Below, in pieces: positions 34,230 to 43,400 of a stretch of DNA of 64,000 nt (positions are counted from its first letter, which is position 1; every line of letters starts with the position of its first letter). The DNA comes from Anaerolineae bacterium. Its GTDB lineage: Bacteria > Chloroflexota > Anaerolineae > Promineifilales > Promineifilaceae. The notes beneath the pieces were generated by a model. It was given only the letters and a program-made list of their open reading frames with translations, ran no database searches and was not told where the DNA came from. Both the position numbers and the translations under genes were made by a program. The DNA is taken from positions 421,089 through 485,088 of the forward strand of contig JAHDWK010000001.1 of the NCBI GenBank assembly GCA_023382655.1, in the 5' to 3' direction.

Positions 34230-35051
34230 ATGAGCGTCTCCAACCTGGCAAAACAACGTGGGCAAATCCTGGATGAGATTATGCGTTTTCACCGGGAGCA
34301 GTTGCCCAAAACCATGCGCGAAGTCTCTTTTGAAAATGTGCGAGCGGTGGCCTCGGTGGCCTCGCCGCCGGCCGATTTGTATGCGGCGTTGAAATCCCCT
34401 GGTGTCTCCCTCATTGCCGAGTGCAAAAAGGCGTCGCCGAGCAAAGGGCTGTTGGTGAAAAATTATGATCCGGTGAAGCTGGCGCGCACCTACGTGAAGG
34501 CAGGAGCGCGGGCGATCTCGGTGTTGACCGACGGCCGTCACTTTCAAGGATCACTAGAGCATCTCCGCGATGTCAAAGAGGCGGTCGGGCCAAAAGTTCC
34601 CGTGCTGCGCAAAGATTTTATTTTTCATCCTTACCAGGTGTACGAAGCGCGGGCGGCGGGGGCGGATGCTATTTTGTTGATTGCGGCCGTATTGGGGCCG
34701 GGCGACATGAAAGAACTGCTGGCGCTGGCGCACCAGTTGGGAATGCAGGTTTTGGTGGAAGTACACACCGAAGCAGAACTGGCGCAGGTATTACCGCTGG
34801 AACCGCGCATCATTGGCGTGAACAATCGTAATTTGCAGACATTTGAGGTGGACTTTGAGAATACGGCCCGTTTGCGGCAGTTGATACCGGCGGCCACGGC
34901 CGTTGTCGGTGAAAGTGGCTTGAAGACGGCCGACGATGTCAGGGTGATGCAAGCCATTGGCGTAGATGCCATCCTGGTGGGGGAGGCATTGGTCAGAAGT
35001 AAAGATATATACCAGGCGGCGCGGGCGATGGTGATGGCGGGACGGCCGTAG
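34230..35051 (+). CDS. trpC: indole-3-glycerol phosphate synthase
   Basis: The 273-residue TIM barrel has the TrpC marks: PGVSLIAECKKASPSKGLL with the catalytic Lys and Glu, ARAISVLTDGRHFQGSLEHL, VLRKDFIFHPYQVYEARAAGADAILLIAA and IIGVNNRNLQTFEVD, then VGESGLKTADDV. It closes the indole ring. The ATG at 34230 is chosen over earlier alternative codons; it overlaps nothing and follows trpD directly. trpF and trpA are not in the window. Confidence 0.95.
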   Translation: MSVSNLAKQRGQILDEIMRFHREQLPKTMREVSFENVRAVASVASPPADLYAALKSPGVSLIAECKKASPSKGLLVKNYDPVKLARTYVKAGARAISVLTDGRHFQGSLEHLRDVKEAVGPKVPVLRKDFIFHPYQVYEARAAGADAILLIAAVLGPGDMKELLALAHQLGMQVLVEVHTEAELAQVLPLEPRIIGVNNRNLQTFEVDFENTARLRQLIPAATAVVGESGLKTADDVRVMQAIGVDAILVGEALVRSKDIYQAARAMVMAGRP

Positions 35052-35191
35052 GTGCCATCGCCGTAAAAATCCGGCAAATCTTTTAGCGCAAAGTAGACAT
35101 TACCCGTAAAAATGAGTATCCTTCTCTCGAAAATTAGTCAGAAACTAGGTTTGTTGTCAATATAGATTGTTCATCTTGATAATAAGCCACC

Positions 35192-35279
35192 TGTCATTCC
35201 GAGCGAAGTCTGCGAAGCGAGGAATCTTATAACCAGGCACACGTGAAGGATTCCTCGCCGAAGACGGCTCGGAATGACA
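35192..35279. repeat. tcattccgag-type palindrome, second copy
   Basis: The element begins tgtcattccgag and ends ctcggaatgaca with inner inverted segments gaggaatc and gattcctc. It occupies most of the 240-base gap before the V4R gene. The other copy stands at 27509-27617. Confidence 0.8.
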
Positions 35280-35291
35280 CATTAGAGGACA

Positions 35292-35936
35292 ATGACTGAA
35301 GAACTGACCACCCCCAATTGCCAACAGTTGTTTTACCCCAACAAATTCGGCCGCATCATCATTCAAGCCCTGGAAGATGTGATGGGTAAAAATGGCTTGA
35401 ATGCCGTGTTGCACCTGGCCGGATTGGAACAATACATCTACAACCGTCCGCCCAATAATCTGGATAAAGATTTCTCTTTTGCCGATCTGACGGCGCTGCA
35501 AAAGGCGCTGGAAGATATGTATGGGCCGCGTGGCGGGCGCGGGCTGGCCATTCGTGCCGGCCGGGCCACATTTGAAACCGGCCTCAAAGGGGTGGGGGCA
35601 CTGGTAGGTGTGGGTGATCTGGCGTTCCGGGTGCTGCCGCTCAATACCAAGTTGAAGATCGGTTTACCGGCGCTGGCCCGTATCTTTTCCCAATTTTCGG
35701 ACCAGATTTCCAATGTGCAGGACGAGGGGGATCATTTTGTCTACACGTTGGAACGCTGCCCCATGTGCTGCGGCCGGGAAGCCGACCGTCCCGTTTGTTA
35801 CCTGGGGCTGGGGCTGCTGCAAGAGGCGCTCACCTGGGTGTCTGGCGGCAATACCTTCAAAGTGGATATGCAAAGCTGCCAGGCGAAGGGGGATGATATG
35901 GGGCGGTATATCATTATCAAGAAGCCGATTACGTAA
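35292..35936 (+). CDS. V4R (4-vinyl reductase) domain protein
   Basis: The 214-residue product has a V4R domain in its second half: FVYTLERCPMCCGREADRPVCYLGLGLLQEALTWVSGGNTFKVDMQSCQAKGDDMGRYII, with conserved cysteines that probably bind a metal. The N-terminal GRIIIQALEDVMGKNGLNAVLHLAGLEQYI is a common partner segment. V4R domains occur in bacteriochlorophyll vinyl reductases and in sensors such as the XylR and PoxR family; no photosynthesis genes are nearby, so a ligand-sensing role seems likelier. It lies upstream of the large cyclase regulator. Confidence 0.82.
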   Translation: MTEELTTPNCQQLFYPNKFGRIIIQALEDVMGKNGLNAVLHLAGLEQYIYNRPPNNLDKDFSFADLTALQKALEDMYGPRGGRGLAIRAGRATFETGLKGVGALVGVGDLAFRVLPLNTKLKIGLPALARIFSQFSDQISNVQDEGDHFVYTLERCPMCCGREADRPVCYLGLGLLQEALTWVSGGNTFKVDMQSCQAKGDDMGRYIIIKKPIT

Positions 35937-36178
35937 TCCGAGGTCCGATGTCCGAAGCCCGAAATCCGACTTCAGACATCGGGCTTCGGACTACAGGCGA
36001 TCTCCTCAATTTTTCCCGTTGTTAACTCCTTTGCTGACTTTGCTTTCATGTCCCGTAAGATTCACGGGGTATAATCTATGCAGTCTTACCGGGCTGCCCC
36101 TGGTATGTAGTTTCGCCAAAACGGCCCCGGCCCTTAGGTTTTACAGACCCTAAGGGTTTCTAAAAACCCTTAGGGTCT
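35936..36178. repeat. heptanucleotide array (tccgaag family) and a 15-bp hairpin
   Basis: Positions 35936-35996 hold units of tccgagg/tccgatg/tccgaag and their complements. Arms 36145-36159 and 36164-36178 (core accctaaggg) form a perfect hairpin 11 bases before the cyclase gene. In between, the sequence around 36000-36130 shows no gene. Confidence 0.7.
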
Positions 36179-36189
36179 TCCAAGAGTAC

Positions 36190-39100
36190 ATGGGCGATCA
36201 AAGTACCACTTCAACCGAAAACCAATTATCCCCTGATGAACTGGCAAATTTGCAGCGGTATTTACCATCGCCACTGCATGAGGCCTTGGTGACTGAGAGC
36301 AGTGACCCGCCCACACGCCTGCGTTCACAGGTGATCACCCATCTCTCGGCCTTGGTGGAAGCGACTGAATCCCATTTACCGGCGTCGCTGGTGAAACAGG
36401 TGTTGGAGAATCCGGTGGTGGGGCAGGCCAACGGCCGTTTTGTGCAGGGCGCTCTCCTCTTTGCCGACATCAGCGGCTTTACGACCATGTCGGAACGTTT
36501 GAGCCAGGTGGGGCGTGAGGGTGCAGAGGAGGTCACGGCCGTTGTCAACCGTTACTTTGACGTGATGCTCACCATCCTCAAGGAGTATCGTGGCGAGCTG
36601 ATCCGTTTTGGCGGTGATGCCTTGTTGGGGCTGTTTACGGAGGGGCACGGCCGTTACAGCAGCGCCACCCAGGCCGTGCAGGCGGCCATGAAAATGCAGG
36701 CGGCCATGAGCCAGTTTGCCGAGACCAAAACGTCACAAGGCACATTCCCGCTGCGCATGAGTGTGGGGGTGCGCGCCGGGCAATTTTTTGCCGCCCAGTT
36801 GGGCACGGCCGAAGCGATGGAATATGCTCTCTTTGGCGGTGACGTGAACGCCACCGCTGCGGTGGAATCGGCGGCCAATGCCGGACAGGTGTTGGTAGAC
36901 CAGGGCACGTATGATGCCATTGACGCCGAGTTGTTGTGTACGGCCGTGCCCGTGCCCGGTCATCCCCATTATCTGGCGGTGGAGTACATTGACCTGCCCC
37001 CCCTGCCGCCGCCCCAAATCCCCATGGAGACCCATTTCCCGCTGCCGCCCAATCTGCAACGGCTGCGGCGCTTGTTGAGACAACTAGATATGCTCACCCC
37101 CTATTTGCCCGTGGGCATGTTGGCGCGGCTGGCCAGCGACCCACGCGCCCCCAGCCTGAAAGGGGAACACCGGCTGGTAGCCAACCTCTTTGCCAATGTG
37201 GACGGGATGGGCGAGATAGCCGACCGGTTGGGGCCAGGACGGGAGGTGGACATTGTGGCCGCGCTCAATCTGTACTTCACTCGCATGAGTCAGGCGCTCC
37301 GGCAGTTTGGCGGGGTGGTGAACAAAATTGACCTCTACGACCATGGCGACAAGCTGATGGTCATTTTTGGCGCGCCCATTGCCCATGAGGATGACGCCGA
37401 GCGGGCGGTGCGGGCGGCGCTGGCCATGCAGGCTGCTTTTGCGGAAGTGACCGCCACGTTACCGGCGCAGGTGGGGCTGCCCGATCTGGCGCTGCGGCAG
37501 CGCATTGGCATCAGCTATGGCTATGTTTTTGCCGGGTATGTGGGCAGCTATTGGCGGCACGAATACACGGTGATGGGGGATGAGGTGAATCTGGCGGCGC
37601 GGTTGATGTCGGCGGCGGCGCCGGGCAGCGTGTACGTGAGTGAACATGTGCAGCGCCGGGTGCAGCATGTGGCCGTTGTGGAACCACGCGGCGCGGTGGA
37701 GTTGAAAGGCAAAAGCCGGCCGGTGCCTATTTTTACCGTCGAAGGGCTGCGCGACAGGCCGGTGACAGAACGGCGGGGGATGCAGTCGCCGCTGGTGGGG
37801 CGACAACAGGAATGGGCGCAGTTGATGGCCGATTTGGCGACGCTGCAAGAAGGGCAGCACGGCCGTGTCATCACCATCATCGGCGAGGCGGGCGTAGGCA
37901 AATCGCGGCTGGTACACGAATGGCAGCAGACGACCCAGGCGGAAGGCAATGTCCGCTGGCTGACCGGGCGCTGCCTGTCTTATACCGAATCGGTGGGGTA
38001 TGCGCCGTTTCAAGAGGTATTGCACCAGCTTTTTGGTCTGACCGGGAATGTCCCGGCCAATTGGCGGCAGCAGCTTCGCCAGGCTTTAGCCAACTGGTTT
38101 GCGGCTGATGATGTGGCGGCGACATTGCCGTATCTGGCTAATTTCCTCAACATCCCGTTGGACGAAGCCGCCCAGGAGCGTATTCGTTATCTGGATGCTG
38201 AAGCGTTGCAGCGGCGCACGTTTGTGGCGCTGCGCACGGTGCTGACGGCCGTAGCCCAGCAACAACCGCTGCTCATCCAGTTTGACGCCATGCACTGGAT
38301 GGATCGTGCTTCGCTTGATCTGGTGGAGTATCTGCTGCCGCTGGGGGCGCAGCTTCCGCTCGGTTTTGCCTGGCTGTTCCGCCCCGACCGGGAAAAGGGG
38401 TGCTGGCAACTGCGCCGCAAAGCGCGGCAAGAGTATCCCGATCATTACCGGGAGATTGGCCTGTATGGGCTGAACACCGCCGATACCCAGGAAATGTTGC
38501 TCAATCTGGTTCCGGTGGGAGCGTGGCCACCCGGTGTGGCCGATATGATTTTGAACCGGGTGGAGGGGAATCCGCTGTATCTGGAAGAGGTGATCCGGTC
38601 GTTGATCAATGATGGGCTGCTGGTGCGGCTGGACGACGGCCGTTGGCAGTTTAGCGAGACCATCACCAGCATCACCGTGCCGGACACACTGGAAGGGGTG
38701 CTGCTGGCGCGGCTGGATCGGCTGGAGGAGCTATGCCGCTGGACGGTGCAGGTGGCTTCCGTTGTCGGCCGTTCCTTCCCCTTTGATGTGCTGGAGCATA
38801 CGGCCAACGAAGTCAACAACATCGGCGTGACCTCCTACTTAAATGAGCTGCAACTGGTGGAAATTGTGCGCGAGGCACAGCGCAACCCGGAACTGGTGTA
38901 CACCTTTATTCACTCGCTAATGCAAGAGGTGAGTTACAGTTCGCTGGCGGCCAGCGCCCGACGGGAATATCACCGGCTGATTGCCCATTATCTGGAAGAC
39001 GGCCGTACCCAGGGTTGGGGCCGCAGCGAAAGCCTGTCTGCCCTCATTGCCCACCATGCCTATGAAGGCGAAGATTGGCCGCGTGCCCTGAAATACCAGA

Positions 39101-40455
39101 TGCAGGCCGGGCTGCAGGCGCAAACCCTCTTTGCCAACCAGGAAGCCATAGACCATTACCGCAAGGCGTTACACGCGGCCACCATGCTGCCGGTACAGGA
39201 AAGCTCAGCCAATCTATTAGCTATCCATCTGGTGTTGGGCCAACTGTTCATTGATACTGGCGCTTATGATGATGCTGCCGATCAACTGACGCAGGCGCAC
39301 CAACTGGCTCTCTCGCTGCAAGATGAAGCCACGCTGACAGCCATTTGTCGCTGGTATGCCCGGCTTTATGAAGTGCGTGGCGATTATCCGCAAGCGTTTG
39401 CCTGGATAGACGCGGGGCTAGCCATTCGCTCGCAGTCACACACCGCCGAAAATGCGCAAATCCGGCTGCTGGCCGGTCTCATTTACATTCGCCAGGGCAA
39501 TCATGAGGCGGCGCTGGAACAGTGCCGCCACGTTTTGCAGATTGGGGAACAATTGGGCGAAGTGGCAGTTTTGGCCCGCGCTCACAACTTGTTGGGCATC
39601 ACCTATTTGCGCAGTGACAGCAATCAGGCGATAGAAAACTTTCACAAAGCGTTTGCCCTTTACCAACAGGCCGGGCACATTCAAGGGCAGGCTACGTCTC
39701 ACAACTTGATTGCCAACGCCTGTTTTAACCTGGGGCGCTGGCCGGAGGCAGAATACCATTATTTACAGGCGCACCACATGTTTGACCAGCTTGGCGACAA
39801 ATATAACCGGGCCATGACGGACAATAATCTGGGTGGCATTGCTCTGAATCGCGGGCAATATGAAAACGCGCTCCTTTTTTACCAGGAGGCGCTGTACCTT
39901 GTGCAACAAATAGGGGAATCTGCCTGGATTGTGGGGGCATTTCATATGAATTTGGGTGCAACCTTTGTACGTCAGGGTAATGTGGCTAAAGCACGAGAGC
40001 ATTTGCACAATAGCCAGGAGTATTTTGCCCAGGCGCAATCACGCGACTTTTTGCCGGAGTTGATGCGTCATCAGGCGGAGGCTTCATTGATTGCCGGTGA
40101 AACATCACTGGCGCTGGAGCAGGCTACGCAGGCTTTGGCTTTAGCTCAAGAGTTAAACATGCGCAGTGAAGAAGGCATTGTGCTGCGTATTCTGGCTCGT
40201 GTTTCGCATGGGCAGGCTGATTTGGTGCTGGCGAAGGCACAGTTGGATGAAAGCGTGTTGATTCTGGCGGAGGCGGCAGAAGAATATGAGTTGGCACGCA
40301 GCCGGTATTGGTTAGCGGTTATAGTGGTAGAAATGGGTGATTTTGTTGCGGCACGGCCGTTGCTCTCGCAATCGGCCGCTACTTTTCAACGTCTCGAAGC
40401 ACAGGCCGATTTAACGGCCGTAGCCGATTTACAGAGTCGTTTACCAGTTATGTAA
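36190..40455 (+). CDS. tandem class III cyclase domains with AAA ATPase and TPR repeats
   Basis: The 1421-residue protein begins with two class III nucleotidyl cyclase domains. The first (about 80-250) keeps both metal Asp sites (FADISGFTTMSERL and RFGGDALLGLF). The second (about 325-520) reads LFANVDGMGEIADRL, with Asn at the first metal site, so it is probably inactive or regulatory. A P-loop ATPase follows (GEAGVGKS at about 565-572) with a STAND-like helical domain, and the last 450 residues are TPR repeats. Such proteins act as large cytoplasmic signal integrators. Thirteen bases separate it from the secreted peptidase gene, so the two are likely co-expressed. No strong ribosome site is seen. 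Confidence 0.9.
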   Translation: MGDQSTTSTENQLSPDELANLQRYLPSPLHEALVTESSDPPTRLRSQVITHLSALVEATESHLPASLVKQVLENPVVGQANGRFVQGALLFADISGFTTMSERLSQVGREGAEEVTAVVNRYFDVMLTILKEYRGELIRFGGDALLGLFTEGHGRYSSATQAVQAAMKMQAAMSQFAETKTSQGTFPLRMSVGVRAGQFFAAQLGTAEAMEYALFGGDVNATAAVESAANAGQVLVDQGTYDAIDAELLCTAVPVPGHPHYLAVEYIDLPPLPPPQIPMETHFPLPPNLQRLRRLLRQLDMLTPYLPVGMLARLASDPRAPSLKGEHRLVANLFANVDGMGEIADRLGPGREVDIVAALNLYFTRMSQALRQFGGVVNKIDLYDHGDKLMVIFGAPIAHEDDAERAVRAALAMQAAFAEVTATLPAQVGLPDLALRQRIGISYGYVFAGYVGSYWRHEYTVMGDEVNLAARLMSAAAPGSVYVSEHVQRRVQHVAVVEPRGAVELKGKSRPVPIFTVEGLRDRPVTERRGMQSPLVGRQQEWAQLMADLATLQEGQHGRVITIIGEAGVGKSRLVHEWQQTTQAEGNVRWLTGRCLSYTESVGYAPFQEVLHQLFGLTGNVPANWRQQLRQALANWFAADDVAATLPYLANFLNIPLDEAAQERIRYLDAEALQRRTFVALRTVLTAVAQQQPLLIQFDAMHWMDRASLDLVEYLLPLGAQLPLGFAWLFRPDREKGCWQLRRKARQEYPDHYREIGLYGLNTADTQEMLLNLVPVGAWPPGVADMILNRVEGNPLYLEEVIRSLINDGLLVRLDDGRWQFSETITSITVPDTLEGVLLARLDRLEELCRWTVQVASVVGRSFPFDVLEHTANEVNNIGVTSYLNELQLVEIVREAQRNPELVYTFIHSLMQEVSYSSLAASARREYHRLIAHYLEDGRTQGWGRSESLSALIAHHAYEGEDWPRALKYQMQAGLQAQTLFANQEAIDHYRKALHAATMLPVQESSANLLAIHLVLGQLFIDTGAYDDAADQLTQAHQLALSLQDEATLTAICRWYARLYEVRGDYPQAFAWIDAGLAIRSQSHTAENAQIRLLAGLIYIRQGNHEAALEQCRHVLQIGEQLGEVAVLARAHNLLGITYLRSDSNQAIENFHKAFALYQQAGHIQGQATSHNLIANACFNLGRWPEAEYHYLQAHHMFDQLGDKYNRAMTDNNLGGIALNRGQYENALLFYQEALYLVQQIGESAWIVGAFHMNLGATFVRQGNVAKAREHLHNSQEYFAQAQSRDFLPELMRHQAEASLIAGETSLALEQATQALALAQELNMRSEEGIVLRILARVSHGQADLVLAKAQLDESVLILAEAAEEYELARSRYWLAVIVVEMGDFVAARPLLSQSAATFQRLEAQADLTAVADLQSRLPVM

Positions 40456-40468
40456 GGAAGGAATGATT

Positions 40469-43400
40469 ATGAAAAACAGGTCATTATCCATTTTAGCTTC
40501 TGTATTGGTCAGTATAATGGGGCTACTGGCGGTCGTGTTAACCGGTCAGGCTGCCAACCGTTCTGAGGCAACGCAGCCGATACCGGCGGCGTTACAGTCA
40601 CCCGCTTTATTGCCCCCTGTTCCGCAGACGACGCTTATTTCGCTGGCGGCCAATGGCGATGGCGCGGATGCGCCATCAGCCGATCCAGCTATATCCGCCA
40701 ACGGCCGTTACGTGGCTTACTCCTCGCGTGCCCAAAACATCGTCATCAGCGACACCAACCCATTCACCGAGGACATTTTTGTCTATGATGTGGAGTATGA
40801 CCTGAATATCCAACTCACTCCCTATCCTGGCGGGCAGGCTAACAATGACTCTTTCAACCCTGATATTTCCGGGGATGGGCAAGAGATTGTTTTCACTTCT
40901 TACGCCGATAACTGGATACCTGGCGTGGATTACAATCAGCAAACAGATATATATGCCCAGGTTTATTATGAAAATGAGGAGGATTTAAGCGGTGGGCAGG
41001 GATCAAGCAGCTATATTTATCTGGTTTCCCATGTGATAGACGATGGCAATATGTTTGCTGCCGACGATGCTTCGTATGAACCGGCGATTTCTCTGAACGG
41101 CCGTTACGTGGCCTTCACCTCTCTGGCAACCAACCTGGTTTTGACCGATACCAACAACGTTTCCGACGTGTTTGTGCGTGATCTGCACACCGGCGAAATT
41201 GAGCGGGTATCTGTTGCTGCCAACGGTGCCCAAGGGTTAGGGCCGTCTTACCAGCCAGATATATCGGCCGACGGCCGTTTTGTGGTCTTCACTTCTGCTG
41301 CCCCCAACCTTGTCCCTAACGATACCAACAATGCCCCCGACATCTTCCTGCATGACCGTGTTACCAACCTCACTCGGCGTGTATCCGTCAATTCTTCTGG
41401 TGGCCAGGGTTTGCCCGGCGGCACGGGTGGCGGGCTGGCGCAAAACCCTTCCATCTCCGCCAATGGTCAATTTATCGTCTTTGAAAGCACCTTTACCAAC
41501 CTCTCGTTAAGCCCAGATACCAATAACGCGAAGGACATCTTTATTCACAATCCCCTATCCGGTGAAACCCGGCTCATCTCTCGCGCCGATGATGGCACAC
41601 AAGGCAATAACATCTCTGACCGGCCTGTCATCTCCCCCGACGCCCGCTATGTCGCTTACCGTTCGCTGGCCAGCAATCTGGTGATGAGTGATACCAACGG
41701 CACGGCCGACATTTTTGTAGCCGACCTGGTGCAACTTACCGTTACCCGGCAGAGCGTCGCCGCCGACGGCGCACAATCACACGGCGATGTAGGCGCGACC
41801 AATGCCGACCTTGCCGCCAATGGCAGTGCGCTGGTCTTTGATTCCGACGCGCCAGACCTGGTTCTCAATGACACCAATGGTGGCCTGGCTGACATTTTCC
41901 TGCGTGACCGCGATCTACCCGAAGTTACCTACCGCTATACCGCCCGCGAAATTGACCTGGACGATTACCCCATTACGGACACCGTAGAAGCAGACGCGGC
42001 GGCTCAATGGTATAAAATTCCGGTGGATGACGCCGGCTCCACCATCACCATCAGCCTTTATAACCTTTCCGGCGACTACAACCTCTACCTTTTTGCCCCG
42101 GCAATTGATGAAGAAACCGGCCAGATTCGTGATCTGGGCCAACTGAGTAACATTGGTCAGTTGAGCAATATCGGCCAGCTCAGTAACATCGGCCAGTTGA
42201 GCAATATCGGCGACTTGTTAGACCTGGGTTTCCTGAACAGTCTGGGGCAACTCAGTAACATCGGCCAATTAAGCAATATCGGCCAACTCAGCAATATCGC
42301 CGGGGTGGGGGACATTGGCTCACTGGTGAATCTGTCTATTAACCCGGATTTTACTGATGAATTCATTGCCCATGAAGTTCACGAATTGTATGGCGATTAT
42401 TACCTGGCTGTGGTGCCGCATAATCGTCACGCTGTGGGCACAATCTATACCCTGGACGTAGAAGTTGCGCCGCCTGCCCAGTATTGGGACCCGGCCAATT
42501 ATTTCCCGGTGGTCACGTATACCACGCCGGCCGTTGACCCCACTATCAACACCATCATCCTGGTAAACTCCAACCGCCTGTTTGCCACCTACACCGATAC
42601 AGTATCCACGAACCTGTTACTGGGACGGCTTTACAGCAACCTGGCGCCTCATCCGCAGGTCAACGGTGTGGTGGTAGACCTGACAAATTATTACGGGTTC
42701 AATGAGCAATTCTGGGGTGCGTATGCGTATTTTGATGCGGACCCCGCCAACCCGAATACGGCTAACTTTGTGGCCCGGCAAATTAAGGCGTTGCTATATG
42801 CGTTGGCCCCGGCTTATCCTAACCTGGAAAACATTGTGCTGGTGGGTGAAGATTTGATGATTCCGCACCGGCGGCTGCCGGATGTGGCGTTGATTGCCAA
42901 TGAACGCCATTATGCGGAGATTGCTTATACGCCGGCCCTTTCTGGCTCGCTTGGTTCGCGCTATATGCTGAGTGACGATTATTATGCCGCGCTGGTGCCA
43001 CTGCCGATGCAAGGGCGGGAGTTTTATCTGCCGCAGGTAGCCGTTGGTCGCCTGGTGGAGACACCGGCGGAAATGCTGAGTATGGTGAACAGTTTCCTGA
43101 CGGATTCAGTGATTGAACCCGGCGATGCTTTGGTGACGGGGTACGATTTCCTGATTGACCAGGCCAATGTCATTACCGCATCCTTAGCGGCGCAGGGGAT
43201 TCCGCTGGCGAACCAGACGCACCTGATTGACAATAGCTGGACGGCCGTAGATTTTGCCAACACCCTCTTCACCCAACCTGTCGCCCCCGGGTTGATCGCG
43301 CTCAACTCCCACTTTGAACATTACCGCTTCTTCCCCAACGGGCCGCAAGATGTGTTTGCCACCCAAATCATCGCCGCCACCGACTACGAAGGGTCACTCA

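Noticed and set aside
35191..35290. tRNA or small RNA gene in the gap before the V4R gene
   Set aside because: The folded structure is an extended palindrome, repeated at 27.5 kb, without a cloverleaf or CCA-type end.
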